A stretch of DNA of 30,281 bases from JAPOPJ01 sp964538885 (GCA_964538885.1 CAZIHR010000066.1:1-30281), one strand, 5' to 3'; shown: positions 1-8,227, numbered from the stretch's first letter. The notes: generated by a model from the sequence alone, not told the origin. Made by a program: numbers and translations.

Positions 1-359
1 TCGTTCGAGCAGGCCGCAGGCTCTTCAAGCCCGAGGCCCCGAACCGGCTGTGGGAGACTGATATCACGTACGTCTGGTGCGGAGTAGACGGCTGGTGCTA
101 CTGCTTCAACGTGGTGGACTGTTTTACGCGCAAGTGGATCACGTATGCGTTTGACGTCCATGCCACGAGGAACGTTGCAATCGACTCTATCACAAACGCG
201 GTTGCCGCGGAAAAGCCGGACTGCTCCAGGCTGCGGTTGCGCACTGACAACGGCAACCAGTACACCAGCCGCGGCTTCAGGCGCGCAGTATAGGCCCTGG
301 GCATCGGCAAGCACGAGTCAGTCCAGGCGGCGGGTCCCGAGGATTTACCAGTTCCCGTG
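1..359 (+). pseudogene. IS3-like transposase (rve integrase core), broken remnant
   Basis: The reading frame is open from base 3, already inside the gene, to a TAG at 291-293. It encodes the RNase H-like integrase core of an IS3-type transposase: WETDITYV carries the first catalytic Asp, and R-TDNGNQYTSRGFRRAV carries the second. After the TAG the same frame resumes with ALGIGKHESVQ, which is what normally follows in this family, so the TAG is an internal stop in a former gene. The catalytic Glu region (usually NGxxES) is not found; the sequence becomes unrecognisable after about 330. The gene is therefore cut at the window edge, interrupted by a stop and missing its C-terminus. One 60-base sample here (1-60) is about 68% GC by hand count, above everything to the right. 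It probably marks past insertion-sequence activity at the left of the island. Confidence 0.8.
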
Positions 360-653
360 CTAAGCGTGCTCGTCAAACACAAAGCCTTGTCAGGTAACTT
401 TCCAGCACGAAGCCATCACACAGATTTGACAGTCAGATCCATCACACACGTTCTTGACAGTTCCTTTCCATTGCATGATCCTTTTGAGCTACATTGAATG
501 CCTTATGGATGGAAGGATCAAACGTATAGGTCAGCATGTCAGTGCTGTGTATAAATTCAAGGTATCTTTTTACGGCTTCCCGGTATGATATCTTGTCAGC
601 TACAGATTCTCTGCTGCCCCAACTAACATCTTTCTCAGGAAAATCTTGTATGT
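360..653. other. gap between IS remnant and dndA
   Basis: No complete gene is visible. The stretch holds an imperfect direct repeat at 413-433 and 439-461 and, on the minus strand, an open frame from 657 to 442 directly behind the dndA stop codon. Both are listed separately. It is most simply read as debris left by insertion-sequence activity at the downstream end of the dnd operon. Confidence 0.6.
413..461. repeat. imperfect direct repeat, two units
   Basis: Two units start with CCATCACACA and end with TTGACAGT, one at 413-433 (21 bases) and one at 439-461 (23 bases), with starts 26 bases apart. They lie just outside the transposase remnant, so they may be the terminal or subterminal transposase-binding repeat of a lost insertion sequence. 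The element type is not recognisable from the repeat alone. Confidence 0.5.
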
Positions 654-657
654 CTAA
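442..657 (-). pseudogene. unrecognised ORF remnant downstream of dndA
   Basis: Immediately after the dndA stop, in another frame, 71 codons remain open and read like a real protein, including DKISYREAVKRYLEFIHS. No ATG, GTG or TTG lies near its beginning; the first in-frame ATG would give only about 31 residues. The family was not recognised. It may be the 3' end of a gene whose front was deleted when it was joined to the dnd operon, or a chance open frame. DndA already ends at its normal length, so this is not simply a frameshifted DndA tail. Confidence 0.3.
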
Positions 658-1838
658 TCACTCCTAGCCTTTTCTAGTAGTTTCAAATTGGTACAGATTT
701 CCTCTGTCGCGATAATGATCTCGTCATCTGTATTGAATCTGCCACAACCTATTCTAATTGATGAATGTGCTTGTTCCTCAGTCAGTCCAATTGCCAAAAG
801 TACGTGGGACGGTTCTACGGATTGCGCGGTACATGCAGAGCCAGCAGAGATTGCAAGTCTATTTGAGACAGAGTTTATTACGGCCTTACCGTCGGTTCTG
901 CCAAAACACACGTTCAGGTTATGGGCAAGTCTTTTGTCAGGATGGCCATTTAGCATGCCACCAACTTCTGAGAATCTCTTTATCATTTGTCCAGTCCATC
1001 TTTTGAATCTGGTATTTTCTCCCTTATACTCATTCTGCGATATCTCAACTGCCTTTGCAAAGCCAACTATCCCAGAAACATTAAGCGTGCCGGAGCGAAC
1101 GTGCCTCTCCTGCCCTCCGCCATAAATCACCGGGTCAAGCTTCACCCTCGGCATCACGCTTCTTGCATAGAGTGCTCCTATCCCCTTTGGGCCGTAAATC
1201 TTGTGGGATGAAAAGGACATCAGGTCGATGTTGAGTTTCTGGACATCTATGTCCAGGTGCCCCACCGCCTGGGCTGCATCCGTATGGAACAGTATGTTGT
1301 TGTCACGGGCTATCTTGCCAATACCTTCAATGTCAGCGATGGTTCCTATCTCGTTGTTTGCAAACATTATTGATACCATGACTGTCCTGTCAGTTATGGC
1401 GTCATTTACCATACTAGGATCAATGTTGCCAAACTCATCCACGGGCAGGTACGTTACATCAATACCGCAGGACTCCAAGTACCTTGCAGTGTCAAGAACT
1501 GCCTTGTGCTCTGTAATGCAGGTTATGATGTGGTTTCCCTTGTCACTGTTTCTTGTCATCACTCCGCGTAGTGCAAGGTTATCTGATTCTGTGGCCCCGG
1601 ACGTAAATATTATCTCGTCCGGATGTGCATGTATTGCGCCTGCTATCTTTTCCCTAGATTCCTGTACAGCATTTGATGCATCATGCCCGTACGAGTGATC
1701 TAGGCTGGATGCATTTCCAAACACTTGTGTAAAGTATGGCATCATGCTGTCCAGCACGCGCGGATCCACCGGGGTGGTGGCATGGGAGTCTAGGTAGATC
1801 GGCGTGGTGTTTTCACCTGTGGCAGTCTCATCGTGCAA
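654..1838 (-). CDS. dndA: cysteine desulfurase DndA (NifS/IscS-like)
   Basis: PLP-dependent cysteine desulfurase that takes sulfur from cysteine as a persulfide and supplies it for DNA phosphorothioation; in known Dnd systems it also helps assemble the iron-sulfur cluster of DndC. From the start chosen here the protein has 394 residues, normal for the family. The PLP-binding lysine is in SSHKIYGPKG (about K213), the PLP-stacking region is GATESDNLA, and the persulfide cysteine is in SAGSACTAQS (about C336). The open frame extends back to 1883, but that would add a tail not typical of the family and overlap dndE by 56 bases. A TTG at 1836-1838 overlaps the dndE end by only 11 bases and fits the operon style, so I prefer it; the start is not certain. 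It is last in the dndBCDEA operon. Its place directly behind dndE is why I call it dndA rather than a housekeeping iscS. Confidence 0.88.
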   Translation of the reverse strand: MHDETATGENTTPIYLDSHATTPVDPRVLDSMMPYFTQVFGNASSLDHSYGHDASNAVQESREKIAGAIHAHPDEIIFTSGATESDNLALRGVMTRNSDKGNHIITCITEHKAVLDTARYLESCGIDVTYLPVDEFGNIDPSMVNDAITDRTVMVSIMFANNEIGTIADIEGIGKIARDNNILFHTDAAQAVGHLDIDVQKLNIDLMSFSSHKIYGPKGIGALYARSVMPRVKLDPVIYGGGQERHVRSGTLNVSGIVGFAKAVEISQNEYKGENTRFKRWTGQMIKRFSEVGGMLNGHPDKRLAHNLNVCFGRTDGKAVINSVSNRLAISAGSACTAQSVEPSHVLLAIGLTEEQAHSSIRIGCGRFNTDDEIIIATEEICTNLKLLEKARSD

Positions 1839-2217
1839 CTTTTGGTCCCAACCCCATCTCACTGAGAAAACCATAGATATCAAACAAATTGTCTATCCTC
1901 TGCTTTAGCGATATGGCCCCACGGTTCAGGTGTGCCCGCGTCATCTCGCCAAGATACGTCTCGGGATCCAGTTTATCCTGCCTCAGTCTGTACAGCATCA
2001 GGGCAAGATACATCTTTTCATCTGCCGGGAACAGCCTAGAGGGTGCAAACTCAGAGCCCTCCCGGTTGTATTCGTCAGGGTTTGGGATCCCCTTCTGCCT
2101 AAGGGACAGGCATATTGATAGCCTAGCCCATGCCTCAGACCCTATTCCCGTGGTGGTCTTGAGCATTCCAAACAGGTGCGTGGTGCGCGAACTTGCCCTT
2201 ACCGTCTCAAGATGCAA
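1828..2217 (-). CDS. dndE: DNA sulfur modification protein DndE
   Basis: Small DndE-family protein of 129 residues, the usual size. DndE is an essential partner in the DndCDE phosphorothioation complex; the bacterial protein binds nicked DNA. Recognisable features are the N-terminal KTTTGI segment, the SICLSLRQKGIP helix and the C-terminal HLNRGAISL stretch, in the order seen in the family. Most of the identification rests on these plus the position between dndD and dndA. Translation probably starts at a TTG at 2217, which overlaps the end of dndD by 11 bases, a sign of coupled translation. No signal peptide or membrane segment is visible. Confidence 0.8.
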   Translation of the reverse strand: MHLETVRASSRTTHLFGMLKTTTGIGSEAWARLSICLSLRQKGIPNPDEYNREGSEFAPSRLFPADEKMYLALMLYRLRQDKLDPETYLGEMTRAHLNRGAISLKQRIDNLFDIYGFLSEMGLGPKVAR

Positions 2218-4228
2218 TCATCCTGCCCCCTTCAAAGTAGCCGTCACTGACAAGGCTGCCGTCAACCTTTGCGTCATACTGGATCAACCTTGCATGCGAG
2301 ATGTACGGCTTTAGCATCTCAAAGTACGGGCCGATTATCTCCGTGTTTGTGGAAAATATTATGGTCTGGTGCGATGCTGTGGGATAAAAGTTCCTTATCA
2401 GGTTCTCCCTGTGCTTTTCATCAAGCCTTGCAAGGGGCGTGTCTATCACAAACGGCAGCGAGCGGCCCGATGTCCTTGCAAGGCCCCACACTATGGCAGT
2501 GGCATACATCTGGAGCTCCCCTGCCGCAAGCTGCTCCTTTGTTATCTCATGGTCGTCTTCCTGGTACATTGTAACGCCATACGTCTCGGGATCTATTGAT
2601 ATGCCTGATACCAGCCTGTCCTTGTGGAAGCACTTTCTAATCCCCTCAAGTATATTGGACTCGAGCAGCCTTATCTTCTGCATGCGCAGCCTGTGTGAAT
2701 AGTCCTCCAACACATCCTGTATCTGGGGGATCATCTCAAGCCCCCTCTGCTGTGCACTGCCTGCCTTTTTCCGGGCAAGGCAGCTGCGGATCTTGCTGTT
2801 TTGAAGCACCATCAGTGACTTTTCCTGGGATTCCAGGTTCTCAATCCTCTGCAGTTCCTGCTTCATCTCACCTATCTCCAGTGTAATTTCCTTGATCTCA
2901 GAGTATAGCGGCCCTGCCTCATCCTGCTGCGGTGCCACGTTCAGCCTTGCAGATACCTCCCTTTGATCCTCTAGGCATTTCATGTGGTTCTCATGGTTTG
3001 CAAACAGGTTGTCCAGCTTGCCATTTGATATGGAATCTATCCTGTCCTGCATCCCTCTCATCTCCGAGAGTGAAAAGTCAAACGTGGGGCTCTGCCTTTT
3101 TGGCAGTGACTCCAACTGCATGTTCGTGATCCCGGAGATCTTCTCCAGTATGTCGTTCCTGACATCCGGGGAATACTCTTTTAATTCGGATTCCAGCGAG
3201 TCATGAACCTTGCAGAACGCATGCTCCAGAGTCTCCCTCTCAAAGCCTGCCTTTAGCTTTGCAATGTCTGAGTTCAATTCTGCCTTTATCTGGATCAGTA
3301 TATCCTGCACGATGGCCAATGGGAGTGTGGTCTCCACCATCTCCCGTATCAAATCCTCTGATTCCATTATGCGTATGTCAATCTCTGCCTTTCTTGCCGC
3401 AAGCCTTTGGTGCTCCTTTGCAAAGCTTCCCCCAATGTTGAAGAACTTTTGCTCCCTTTGCTCAAGCTCCCTGTGCTTCCTGCCTATCTCTGATTGCAAA
3501 AAAACGTGCTTTTCATGCAGGTTTGTAAGCTTTTGTTCGGATGCCTGTTTTTCCTTTGTCTTTTGCTCAAGCTCTGCAAGCAGTGCCACATCAGCCTCTG
3601 CATTCGAGTTGCGGAGGAGGTACAATCCAATGTCCTCCGACAGTATACGTGGTATGTCCAAGCCAAGCAGCGTGTCAAAGGACGACCTTATGTGGGCATC
3701 CTCGTTTCCCGACTGGACAATGTCCTGTATCTTTTCACCATCAAAGAAGAACATGTTTGCTATCGCCTTTGGGATCATCTGGTTTATCACCATCTGGAGC
3801 TGGTTCCTTTCTGCATCAATAATGCGGTATGGTTTTTTCTCATCTGAAGACATTTCCACTTGAAGGAATTCGTCTATCTTGCCGTCATTGTTCTGCCACG
3901 TCCTGGTCATCCTGTACCGGTTTTTGCTGCCGTTCTGGAAGTACTGAAATTCCAGAACTATGCTGGCATCCCTTGCACTGGTGCGGGTCTTGGCATTCTT
4001 GTGAAACATCCTGTGGATCTTTTCATGGTATTTTTTCTTGCTTAGCTTATAGTCTGCAAACCCCTGCCCGTAAAGGCAGATCTTGATGGATTCGAACAGC
4101 GTGGTCTTGCCTGCCCCGTTTGTCCCACCATACAGGACTATGGGCTTTTGCGGGCTTGTATTGAAATCAAATGACTGCTCTCCACCGTGGACCCCCACGT
4201 CCCGGAGCGTGATCTTAGTCAAAAGCAC
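2207..4228 (-). CDS. dndD: SMC/Rad50-like ATPase DndD
   Basis: DndD (673 residues) is the SMC-like ATPase of the phosphorothioation complex, thought to couple ATP hydrolysis to DNA handling during sulfur insertion. The N-terminus has the Walker A motif GGTNGAGKTT at residues 34-43. A long central coiled coil (about 200-500, many E/K/Q/L heptads) is split as in Rad50 and SMC proteins. The C-terminal head contains an ABC-like signature region (EQLAAGELQ), a Walker B strand (PFVIDTPLARLDE) and a following FSTNTE strand. Length and layout match DndD. The GTG start at 4228 overlaps dndC by 14 bases. Hand counts give about 55% GC at 2221-2280, well above the core genes to the right. Confidence 0.93.
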   Translation of the reverse strand: MLLTKITLRDVGVHGGEQSFDFNTSPQKPIVLYGGTNGAGKTTLFESIKICLYGQGFADYKLSKKKYHEKIHRMFHKNAKTRTSARDASIVLEFQYFQNGSKNRYRMTRTWQNNDGKIDEFLQVEMSSDEKKPYRIIDAERNQLQMVINQMIPKAIANMFFFDGEKIQDIVQSGNEDAHIRSSFDTLLGLDIPRILSEDIGLYLLRNSNAEADVALLAELEQKTKEKQASEQKLTNLHEKHVFLQSEIGRKHRELEQREQKFFNIGGSFAKEHQRLAARKAEIDIRIMESEDLIREMVETTLPLAIVQDILIQIKAELNSDIAKLKAGFERETLEHAFCKVHDSLESELKEYSPDVRNDILEKISGITNMQLESLPKRQSPTFDFSLSEMRGMQDRIDSISNGKLDNLFANHENHMKCLEDQREVSARLNVAPQQDEAGPLYSEIKEITLEIGEMKQELQRIENLESQEKSLMVLQNSKIRSCLARKKAGSAQQRGLEMIPQIQDVLEDYSHRLRMQKIRLLESNILEGIRKCFHKDRLVSGISIDPETYGVTMYQEDDHEITKEQLAAGELQMYATAIVWGLARTSGRSLPFVIDTPLARLDEKHRENLIRNFYPTASHQTIIFSTNTEIIGPYFEMLKPYISHARLIQYDAKVDGSLVSDGYFEGGRMIAS

Positions 4229-5639
4229 TTGCCTTCACCTCGTTCTCCTTGTCCCTATGCGAGAACAGTTCTGCCCTGATCTCATCAATGTCATCGCGCC
4301 ACTCCTTTGAGAGCTCTCTCCTTATCCTGTCAAATATCTTAGAATGGCCGGAGCCCATCTGCAGCTCCAGCTCAGAGTTTAGGAGGTTGCTTACCAGTTT
4401 GTATGGTATGTTGTGTTCAGTGCAGACGCGCTCCAGTAGCCCCTGCTCATCCCGGCCAAACGATCCGGCATCATCCATCGGCTGCTCCAACCGAACCCCG
4501 GTCACGTCATGGTATATCGAGTATGCGGTGTTCTGCCAGTCCCCCTGCTCCATCCTCCATACCCTTTGTATCTCATGTATCTCATCCTCCGATATTAGCA
4601 CCATGTCTGGGTCGTGTTTTTGTATGGTGGACTGGCCCTGTAGCAGTTTTCTGAGGTATTGCTTCCGAAACTCTAGTGTGTACGGGCCTGGAGTATAGTC
4701 CGAGCCGTCGTTTTTTAGGTCCACCTTGCCGTTTCTTCTGGTTATCTGGCGTATCTTGGGCCACATCTCAGGCTCTTGGGTCATCTTTAGCTCGTGTCGC
4801 AGCTCTGCCAGCGGCTCCATCCACTCGTGGCCGTTCTCAATCATGCTGTCAAGCGACTTTTGCTTGTCCACAACCGTGCATGTCCAGCACCCAAACCTAC
4901 CATTCCCACATGACGGGGTGCTGGTATCCACCACCAGTGGGCACTCGCTTGCGTTGGCATCCTGGTACAGCGCAAGCAGATCCCGGTTGCTGTCGCCCCA
5001 CGGGTTTTTGTTTTGTAGCAAATAGTTCCACACGTCGTCCGTCTCAAAGTCAACAAGCGGCGTATAGACGTACGTCTGGGCAAACTTTTTGTGGTGACTC
5101 AGCACACTGTTCTCTATCTCCAGCAGGTTCATCGTCTGTTGGCGCGTCGTGCTCTCGCTCTTGCGCGTGCCAAGCAGCACTATAACCTCGCCATACTCTG
5201 AGACCTTCTCCTTGATGAACCGGTCGGCGTTTGCAATCTTGAGCATATCGGTGCACCACCGGAACATGGATGTCGGAGCGGGGTACCCAAGCCCCAATAT
5301 GCGGACCCAGAAGGTGTCCGTAGTGGGGGGGCGCAGTAGGTTTGTGGATATCGGGAGCGAGATTTTTTTTGACTCCCTTTCCATCCTGGTAAGAGATGAG
5401 GTGATCCTGTCCACTATCTGGGGCGACTCTACCAAAGTGTCGGATGATATGACGTATATCTTCTTTTCAAGCTTTTCAGGTGGGAGTCCTGATAGTGCCT
5501 TCCATACCAGCTGGACCATACATGTAGAGTCTTTGCCCCCGCTGAACCCAAGCACCCACGGCCTTGCATCATTGAGGTATACTGCCCGGATCTCCTCATA
5601 GATTTCCTCAAGGGTGCGGTTGTCAAACACAGAGGTCAT
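4215..5639 (-). CDS. dndC: PAPS-reductase-like sulfurtransferase DndC
   Basis: DndC (474 residues) is an iron-sulfur ATP pyrophosphatase of the PAPS reductase family, thought to activate the DNA backbone with ATP and pass on the sulfur delivered by DndA. The PP-loop is GFSGGKDST near residue 32. Four cysteines spaced C-x10-C-x6-C-x2-C, in the segment running from ECPLVVDT to GCWTC, are the expected [4Fe-4S] ligands. Length and motif order match DndC. The ATG at 5637-5639 shares an ATGA with the dndB stop. All catalytic motifs I can recognise are intact, so the modification enzyme looks functional. Confidence 0.93.
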   Translation of the reverse strand: MTSVFDNRTLEEIYEEIRAVYLNDARPWVLGFSGGKDSTCMVQLVWKALSGLPPEKLEKKIYVISSDTLVESPQIVDRITSSLTRMERESKKISLPISTNLLRPPTTDTFWVRILGLGYPAPTSMFRWCTDMLKIANADRFIKEKVSEYGEVIVLLGTRKSESTTRQQTMNLLEIENSVLSHHKKFAQTYVYTPLVDFETDDVWNYLLQNKNPWGDSNRDLLALYQDANASECPLVVDTSTPSCGNGRFGCWTCTVVDKQKSLDSMIENGHEWMEPLAELRHELKMTQEPEMWPKIRQITRRNGKVDLKNDGSDYTPGPYTLEFRKQYLRKLLQGQSTIQKHDPDMVLISEDEIHEIQRVWRMEQGDWQNTAYSIYHDVTGVRLEQPMDDAGSFGRDEQGLLERVCTEHNIPYKLVSNLLNSELELQMGSGHSKIFDRIRRELSKEWRDDIDEIRAELFSHRDKENEVKASAFD

Positions 5640-6718
5640 GTCTCATACCTCGCAAGTTCGGCAGGCACCTTTGCCCCACAACTGCGCAAAATAACGCAGG
5701 CGCCAAGGGCTATTCCTATTGTGGTTCGGACCATCTTTTTCCCTTGGATGAGGTTGCCTTCCCATACTGGGTTGTCCCTTGACCAGCCAAGTTTTGACAG
5801 GCCGGACAGTCTCTTTTTCCACTTGTCCGGAAACTGTTTGATCATCTCCTTTCCTGCAATTCCAAGCGAGTTGAGGCAGTTGGTGTGCGCATTGACATAG
5901 TTTGCACGCAGGTCATCAGGTGAGATGGTACCGTTGATTAGTAGCTGCCATTCCGGTATGTGCCGAGACACTGCCTCCCAAAATTTCATCACCGTACCTT
6001 TCTGCCTCTCACTGGGCCTGCGTATTGATTCCTTTCCAAGTAGCTTTTTTGTTGCATCAGATATCCCGCCAAGCGTGAACACTTCCTTTGCATGCTTGCC
6101 GATGGTGGTCTTTTCAAACTCCACCCTATCCTGGAATATCTCCAGCTTGTCTGCCATGTCCACTATGAAGCGCGAATACGCATCACGGTTGTCATACAGT
6201 ATGTTGAGTGACTTTGATGGCTTTACTGCATTCTTGTTGAGGTCTGTAAACATCTGCTGGGATCTCTTGAGCCCCTGATCCTCGAAAAATACGACGGATA
6301 TAGATTCGCCTCCCAGTATCGGCTTTTCCTTCAGGGCCTCTTCTATTGCCTTGCGCCTGTGCTGGCCGTCATTTATCAAAATGCTGGATGACATGTCGAT
6401 GTACAACCTGCCCATCTTCCCGTCAGGACCCAGGTGGGGGGCAGGTATGAACTTCATGCTTCCATCGACTGATGCCGTAAGTGATGAAAAGATGTACTCG
6501 TCAGGGTGGCTTATTATATAGTCCTTGAGTGCAGGGATGCGGGATTTCCTGAGCATCCTCTGGGCCCTGATCTTGGGCGGGATCTCGTTCTCGTTGAATA
6601 TGAATAACTTTGGTATTATCTTCATCGGGCATATGGCAACATAATATTCACGGTTTGCCTGTGTTCCCCTGATCGCATCAAAGCTATAGTTTTCAGAACC
6701 TATGCCCTCATCCGACAT
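5636..6718 (-). CDS. dndB: DGQHR-domain protein DndB
   Basis: DndB (360 residues) carries the family signature INDGQHRRKAIEEA at about residues 114-127. In bacteria DndB is a DNA-binding protein that represses the dnd genes and affects the extent of modification; it is not required for the chemistry. It is the first gene of the operon, with a TATA box centred about 27 bases before the ATG, so its mRNA is probably leaderless. The stop overlaps the dndC start (ATGA). The archaeal dnd clusters described with pbeABCD have dndCDEA, so the presence of dndB makes this a bacterial-style layout. That comparison is from general knowledge, not a search. Confidence 0.9.
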   Translation of the reverse strand: MSDEGIGSENYSFDAIRGTQANREYYVAICPMKIIPKLFIFNENEIPPKIRAQRMLRKSRIPALKDYIISHPDEYIFSSLTASVDGSMKFIPAPHLGPDGKMGRLYIDMSSSILINDGQHRRKAIEEALKEKPILGGESISVVFFEDQGLKRSQQMFTDLNKNAVKPSKSLNILYDNRDAYSRFIVDMADKLEIFQDRVEFEKTTIGKHAKEVFTLGGISDATKKLLGKESIRRPSERQKGTVMKFWEAVSRHIPEWQLLINGTISPDDLRANYVNAHTNCLNSLGIAGKEMIKQFPDKWKKRLSGLSKLGWSRDNPVWEGNLIQGKKMVRTTIGIALGACVILRSCGAKVPAELARYET

Positions 6719-6739
6719 ACATCATGTACATTTAGGAAG

Positions 6740-6749
6740 TATATAAATT
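6740..6749 (-). promoter_or_regulatory. TATA box of the dnd operon
   Basis: Minus-strand AATTTATATA lies 22-31 bases before the dndB ATG, the usual distance for an archaeal promoter making a leaderless mRNA. The island therefore appears to carry an archaeal-type promoter that the host machinery can use. Confidence 0.65.
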
Positions 6750-6756
6750 ACATTTT

Positions 6757-6786
6757 GCAGTATGTTTTGTTTATTTGGCAGTATGT
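6757..6786. promoter_or_regulatory. paired direct repeat, candidate operator of dnd operon
   Basis: GCAGTATGT occurs at 6757-6765 and again at 6778-6786. The period is exactly 21 bases, two DNA helical turns, so both copies face the same side of the helix. They sit in the short gap between the upstream gene and dndB, just upstream of the dnd TATA box. This is where an archaeal activator or repressor would bind; DndB or the upstream HTH protein are the obvious candidates. Confidence 0.45.
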
Positions 6787-6791
6787 ATGGT

Positions 6792-7694
6792 TTAGAGTGA
6801 TCTTTTGAGCAGATCCAGATCCTTTTTAGCTAATTTGATGCTGAACACATTGGCATCCGGATGCTTTGCATTCTTGGAGATCGGATGGAATGTCACCTTA
6901 ATGCTGCTTCCGTCCTTTTCAAGGTCTGCAATGTCTGCCGACGGTTGCTCATTGCTAAATAAAATGTCTGTCAAAACTCCATCATGTCGTATATCTTTTC
7001 TGCATATGCCTTCAACTTTTACCACCTGGCTCAGTATCTCTGACATTGTTGCCTGGGATACTCCAAGTTGCATCTTCAAGTCGCTTATGTATGCGCCGTT
7101 CCAGCTGGATTTTATCATGCGTAGCGTATCTTTTATGTAATTATTTAATGCTCCTGTTTCTAGGTTCCCTGTATCTGTCAGAATTTCCTTTCTCACAGCG
7201 TCTGGTTTTAAATCCAAGGCGTCGTCTTTTGGCGTGTCACGTCCCATGTCTTTGTAAAATGGATCATACCCTCTCCTCTCAAGCAGACGTTCCCACGATT
7301 CAAACTCCTCCCCATACTGCGATATGTCAAACTTTGAGAGTTCTTCCATCTCTTCTTTTCTAGGTACTCTACCCAACTTGTATCGGATTGCTTCTAGCTC
7401 TGTAATGAGCGACACCTTATTTGGCGTGTCATAATATGCCATCTCAAGCATATCTTCGAATGTTGCACCAAACTCACACTCTATCTCATCTTGCACCGTG
7501 GCAGACAGGATAGGTCCGACTTTCCGAACATCTACATTGATTTCTTTTTTTGCAATCGCCCTTCCAAGATTATTCAGCATGCGAGCGCGTCGTTGGTTAA
7601 AGTATGTCAGATCTATGCCGTCTTTGCTGGCCTCAAATGAATCAGAGGGTCTAAGCTTTGCTTTGTATTCTATGTTCCGGGGATTCCTGCGCAC
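6792..7694 (-). CDS. putative dnd-linked regulator: HEAR repeat plus winged helix
   Basis: No named family was recognised for the whole protein (300 residues from the GTG at 7694). Residues about 94-144 match a homing-endonuclease-associated repeat (pattern: L-x2-EL-x-AI...KLGRVP-x10...Y...F-SWERLLERRGY), a small DNA-binding unit. Residues about 196-226 (YISDLKMQLGVSQATMSEI) look like the helix-turn-helix of a winged-helix domain. No nuclease motif was seen, so a transcriptional regulator is the best guess. The frame continues upstream of the GTG to a TAG at 7839-7841, and that part encodes two CxxC knuckles (KCQICN... and FCNCCN) typical of a zinc ribbon but contains no ATG, GTG or TTG. The gene has therefore probably lost its true start. 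It lies 73 bases upstream of dndB in the same direction. Confidence 0.6.
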   Translation of the reverse strand: MRRNPRNIEYKAKLRPSDSFEASKDGIDLTYFNQRRARMLNNLGRAIAKKEINVDVRKVGPILSATVQDEIECEFGATFEDMLEMAYYDTPNKVSLITELEAIRYKLGRVPRKEEMEELSKFDISQYGEEFESWERLLERRGYDPFYKDMGRDTPKDDALDLKPDAVRKEILTDTGNLETGALNNYIKDTLRMIKSSWNGAYISDLKMQLGVSQATMSEILSQVVKVEGICRKDIRHDGVLTDILFSNEQPSADIADLEKDGSSIKVTFHPISKNAKHPDANVFSIKLAKKDLDLLKRSL

Positions 7695-7838
7695 CCTGTA
7701 GTTGCAGCAGTTGCAGAACCATCTCCCCGAGTCCGTGGAAGCTGCATCCCAGTTCCTTGTATGTGCTCCATGATAGTCAATCCAGACATTACATATCTGG
7801 CATTTGCCGTGCCCACGCCACTGAACCGGGATCTTCCG
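7695..7838 (-). pseudogene. zinc-ribbon N-terminus orphaned from the regulator
   Basis: In frame with the regulator, these 48 codons encode two Cys-x2-Cys pairs about 26 residues apart (KCQICNVW and RWFCNCCNY), followed by the basic VRRNPRN that begins the annotated protein. It follows a TAG stop at 7839-7841 and contains no standard start codon. I infer that the 5' end of the regulator was cut off at the junction with the toxin gene remnant. Alternatively a rare start codon (ATC or ATT) is used and the zinc ribbon is still made. Confidence 0.45.
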
Positions 7839-7845
7839 CTAGGTC

Positions 7846-8227
7846 TTACATGCCTCCAGCTTTATGGATTATATTCAGGGCATTTTTCATGAGTGCCCAC
7901 ACCCATATTTTGTCCATGTTCAAACTTTAGGCCAGGCAGCTTCATAAGCTCTACAATTAGCTTGCCGTACATTGATCTGCTTTCACGCAGCACAAACTCA
8001 GACTGCTGATCGTCGGGCACCGAACTCAAACGGTGCGTTTCCCTGCCTTTTTTTACGCGCATTACGGTTATGACCTCCATCAGCGCCAATGATGATACAG
8101 TTCCCAGCGCATCGCCGCTCCCAATCTCATCCAGCACGCGTGTAGCCATTCTGAACTGATCCGGTTCTTTCTCCAGACCTGCCGATACGACTAGTAGGAT
8201 GTTGGAATCAAGGCAAGTCCTTCTTAC
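7846..8227 (-). pseudogene. PIN-domain toxin (VapC-like), decayed
   Basis: The frame encodes a PIN ribonuclease domain: CLDSNILL with the first catalytic Asp, and SSLALMEVITVMRVKKG with the catalytic Glu. Three faults are visible. There is no start codon: a GTA at 8225-8227 stands where a GTG would overlap the antitoxin stop. Near 7893-7899 the frame shifts; the proper continuation (LMKNALNIIHKAGG) is in a neighbouring frame, while the uninterrupted frame ends at 7862. That continuation stops at 7846, before the last acidic residues of the PIN active site. It is probably a dead toxin at the edge of the dnd segment. Confidence 0.7.

Noticed and set aside
1839..1883. Longer N-terminus for DndA from ATG 1883
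   Set aside because: It would overlap dndE by 56 bases and add a stub not seen in cysteine desulfurases; TTG 1838 fits better, although it is not proven.
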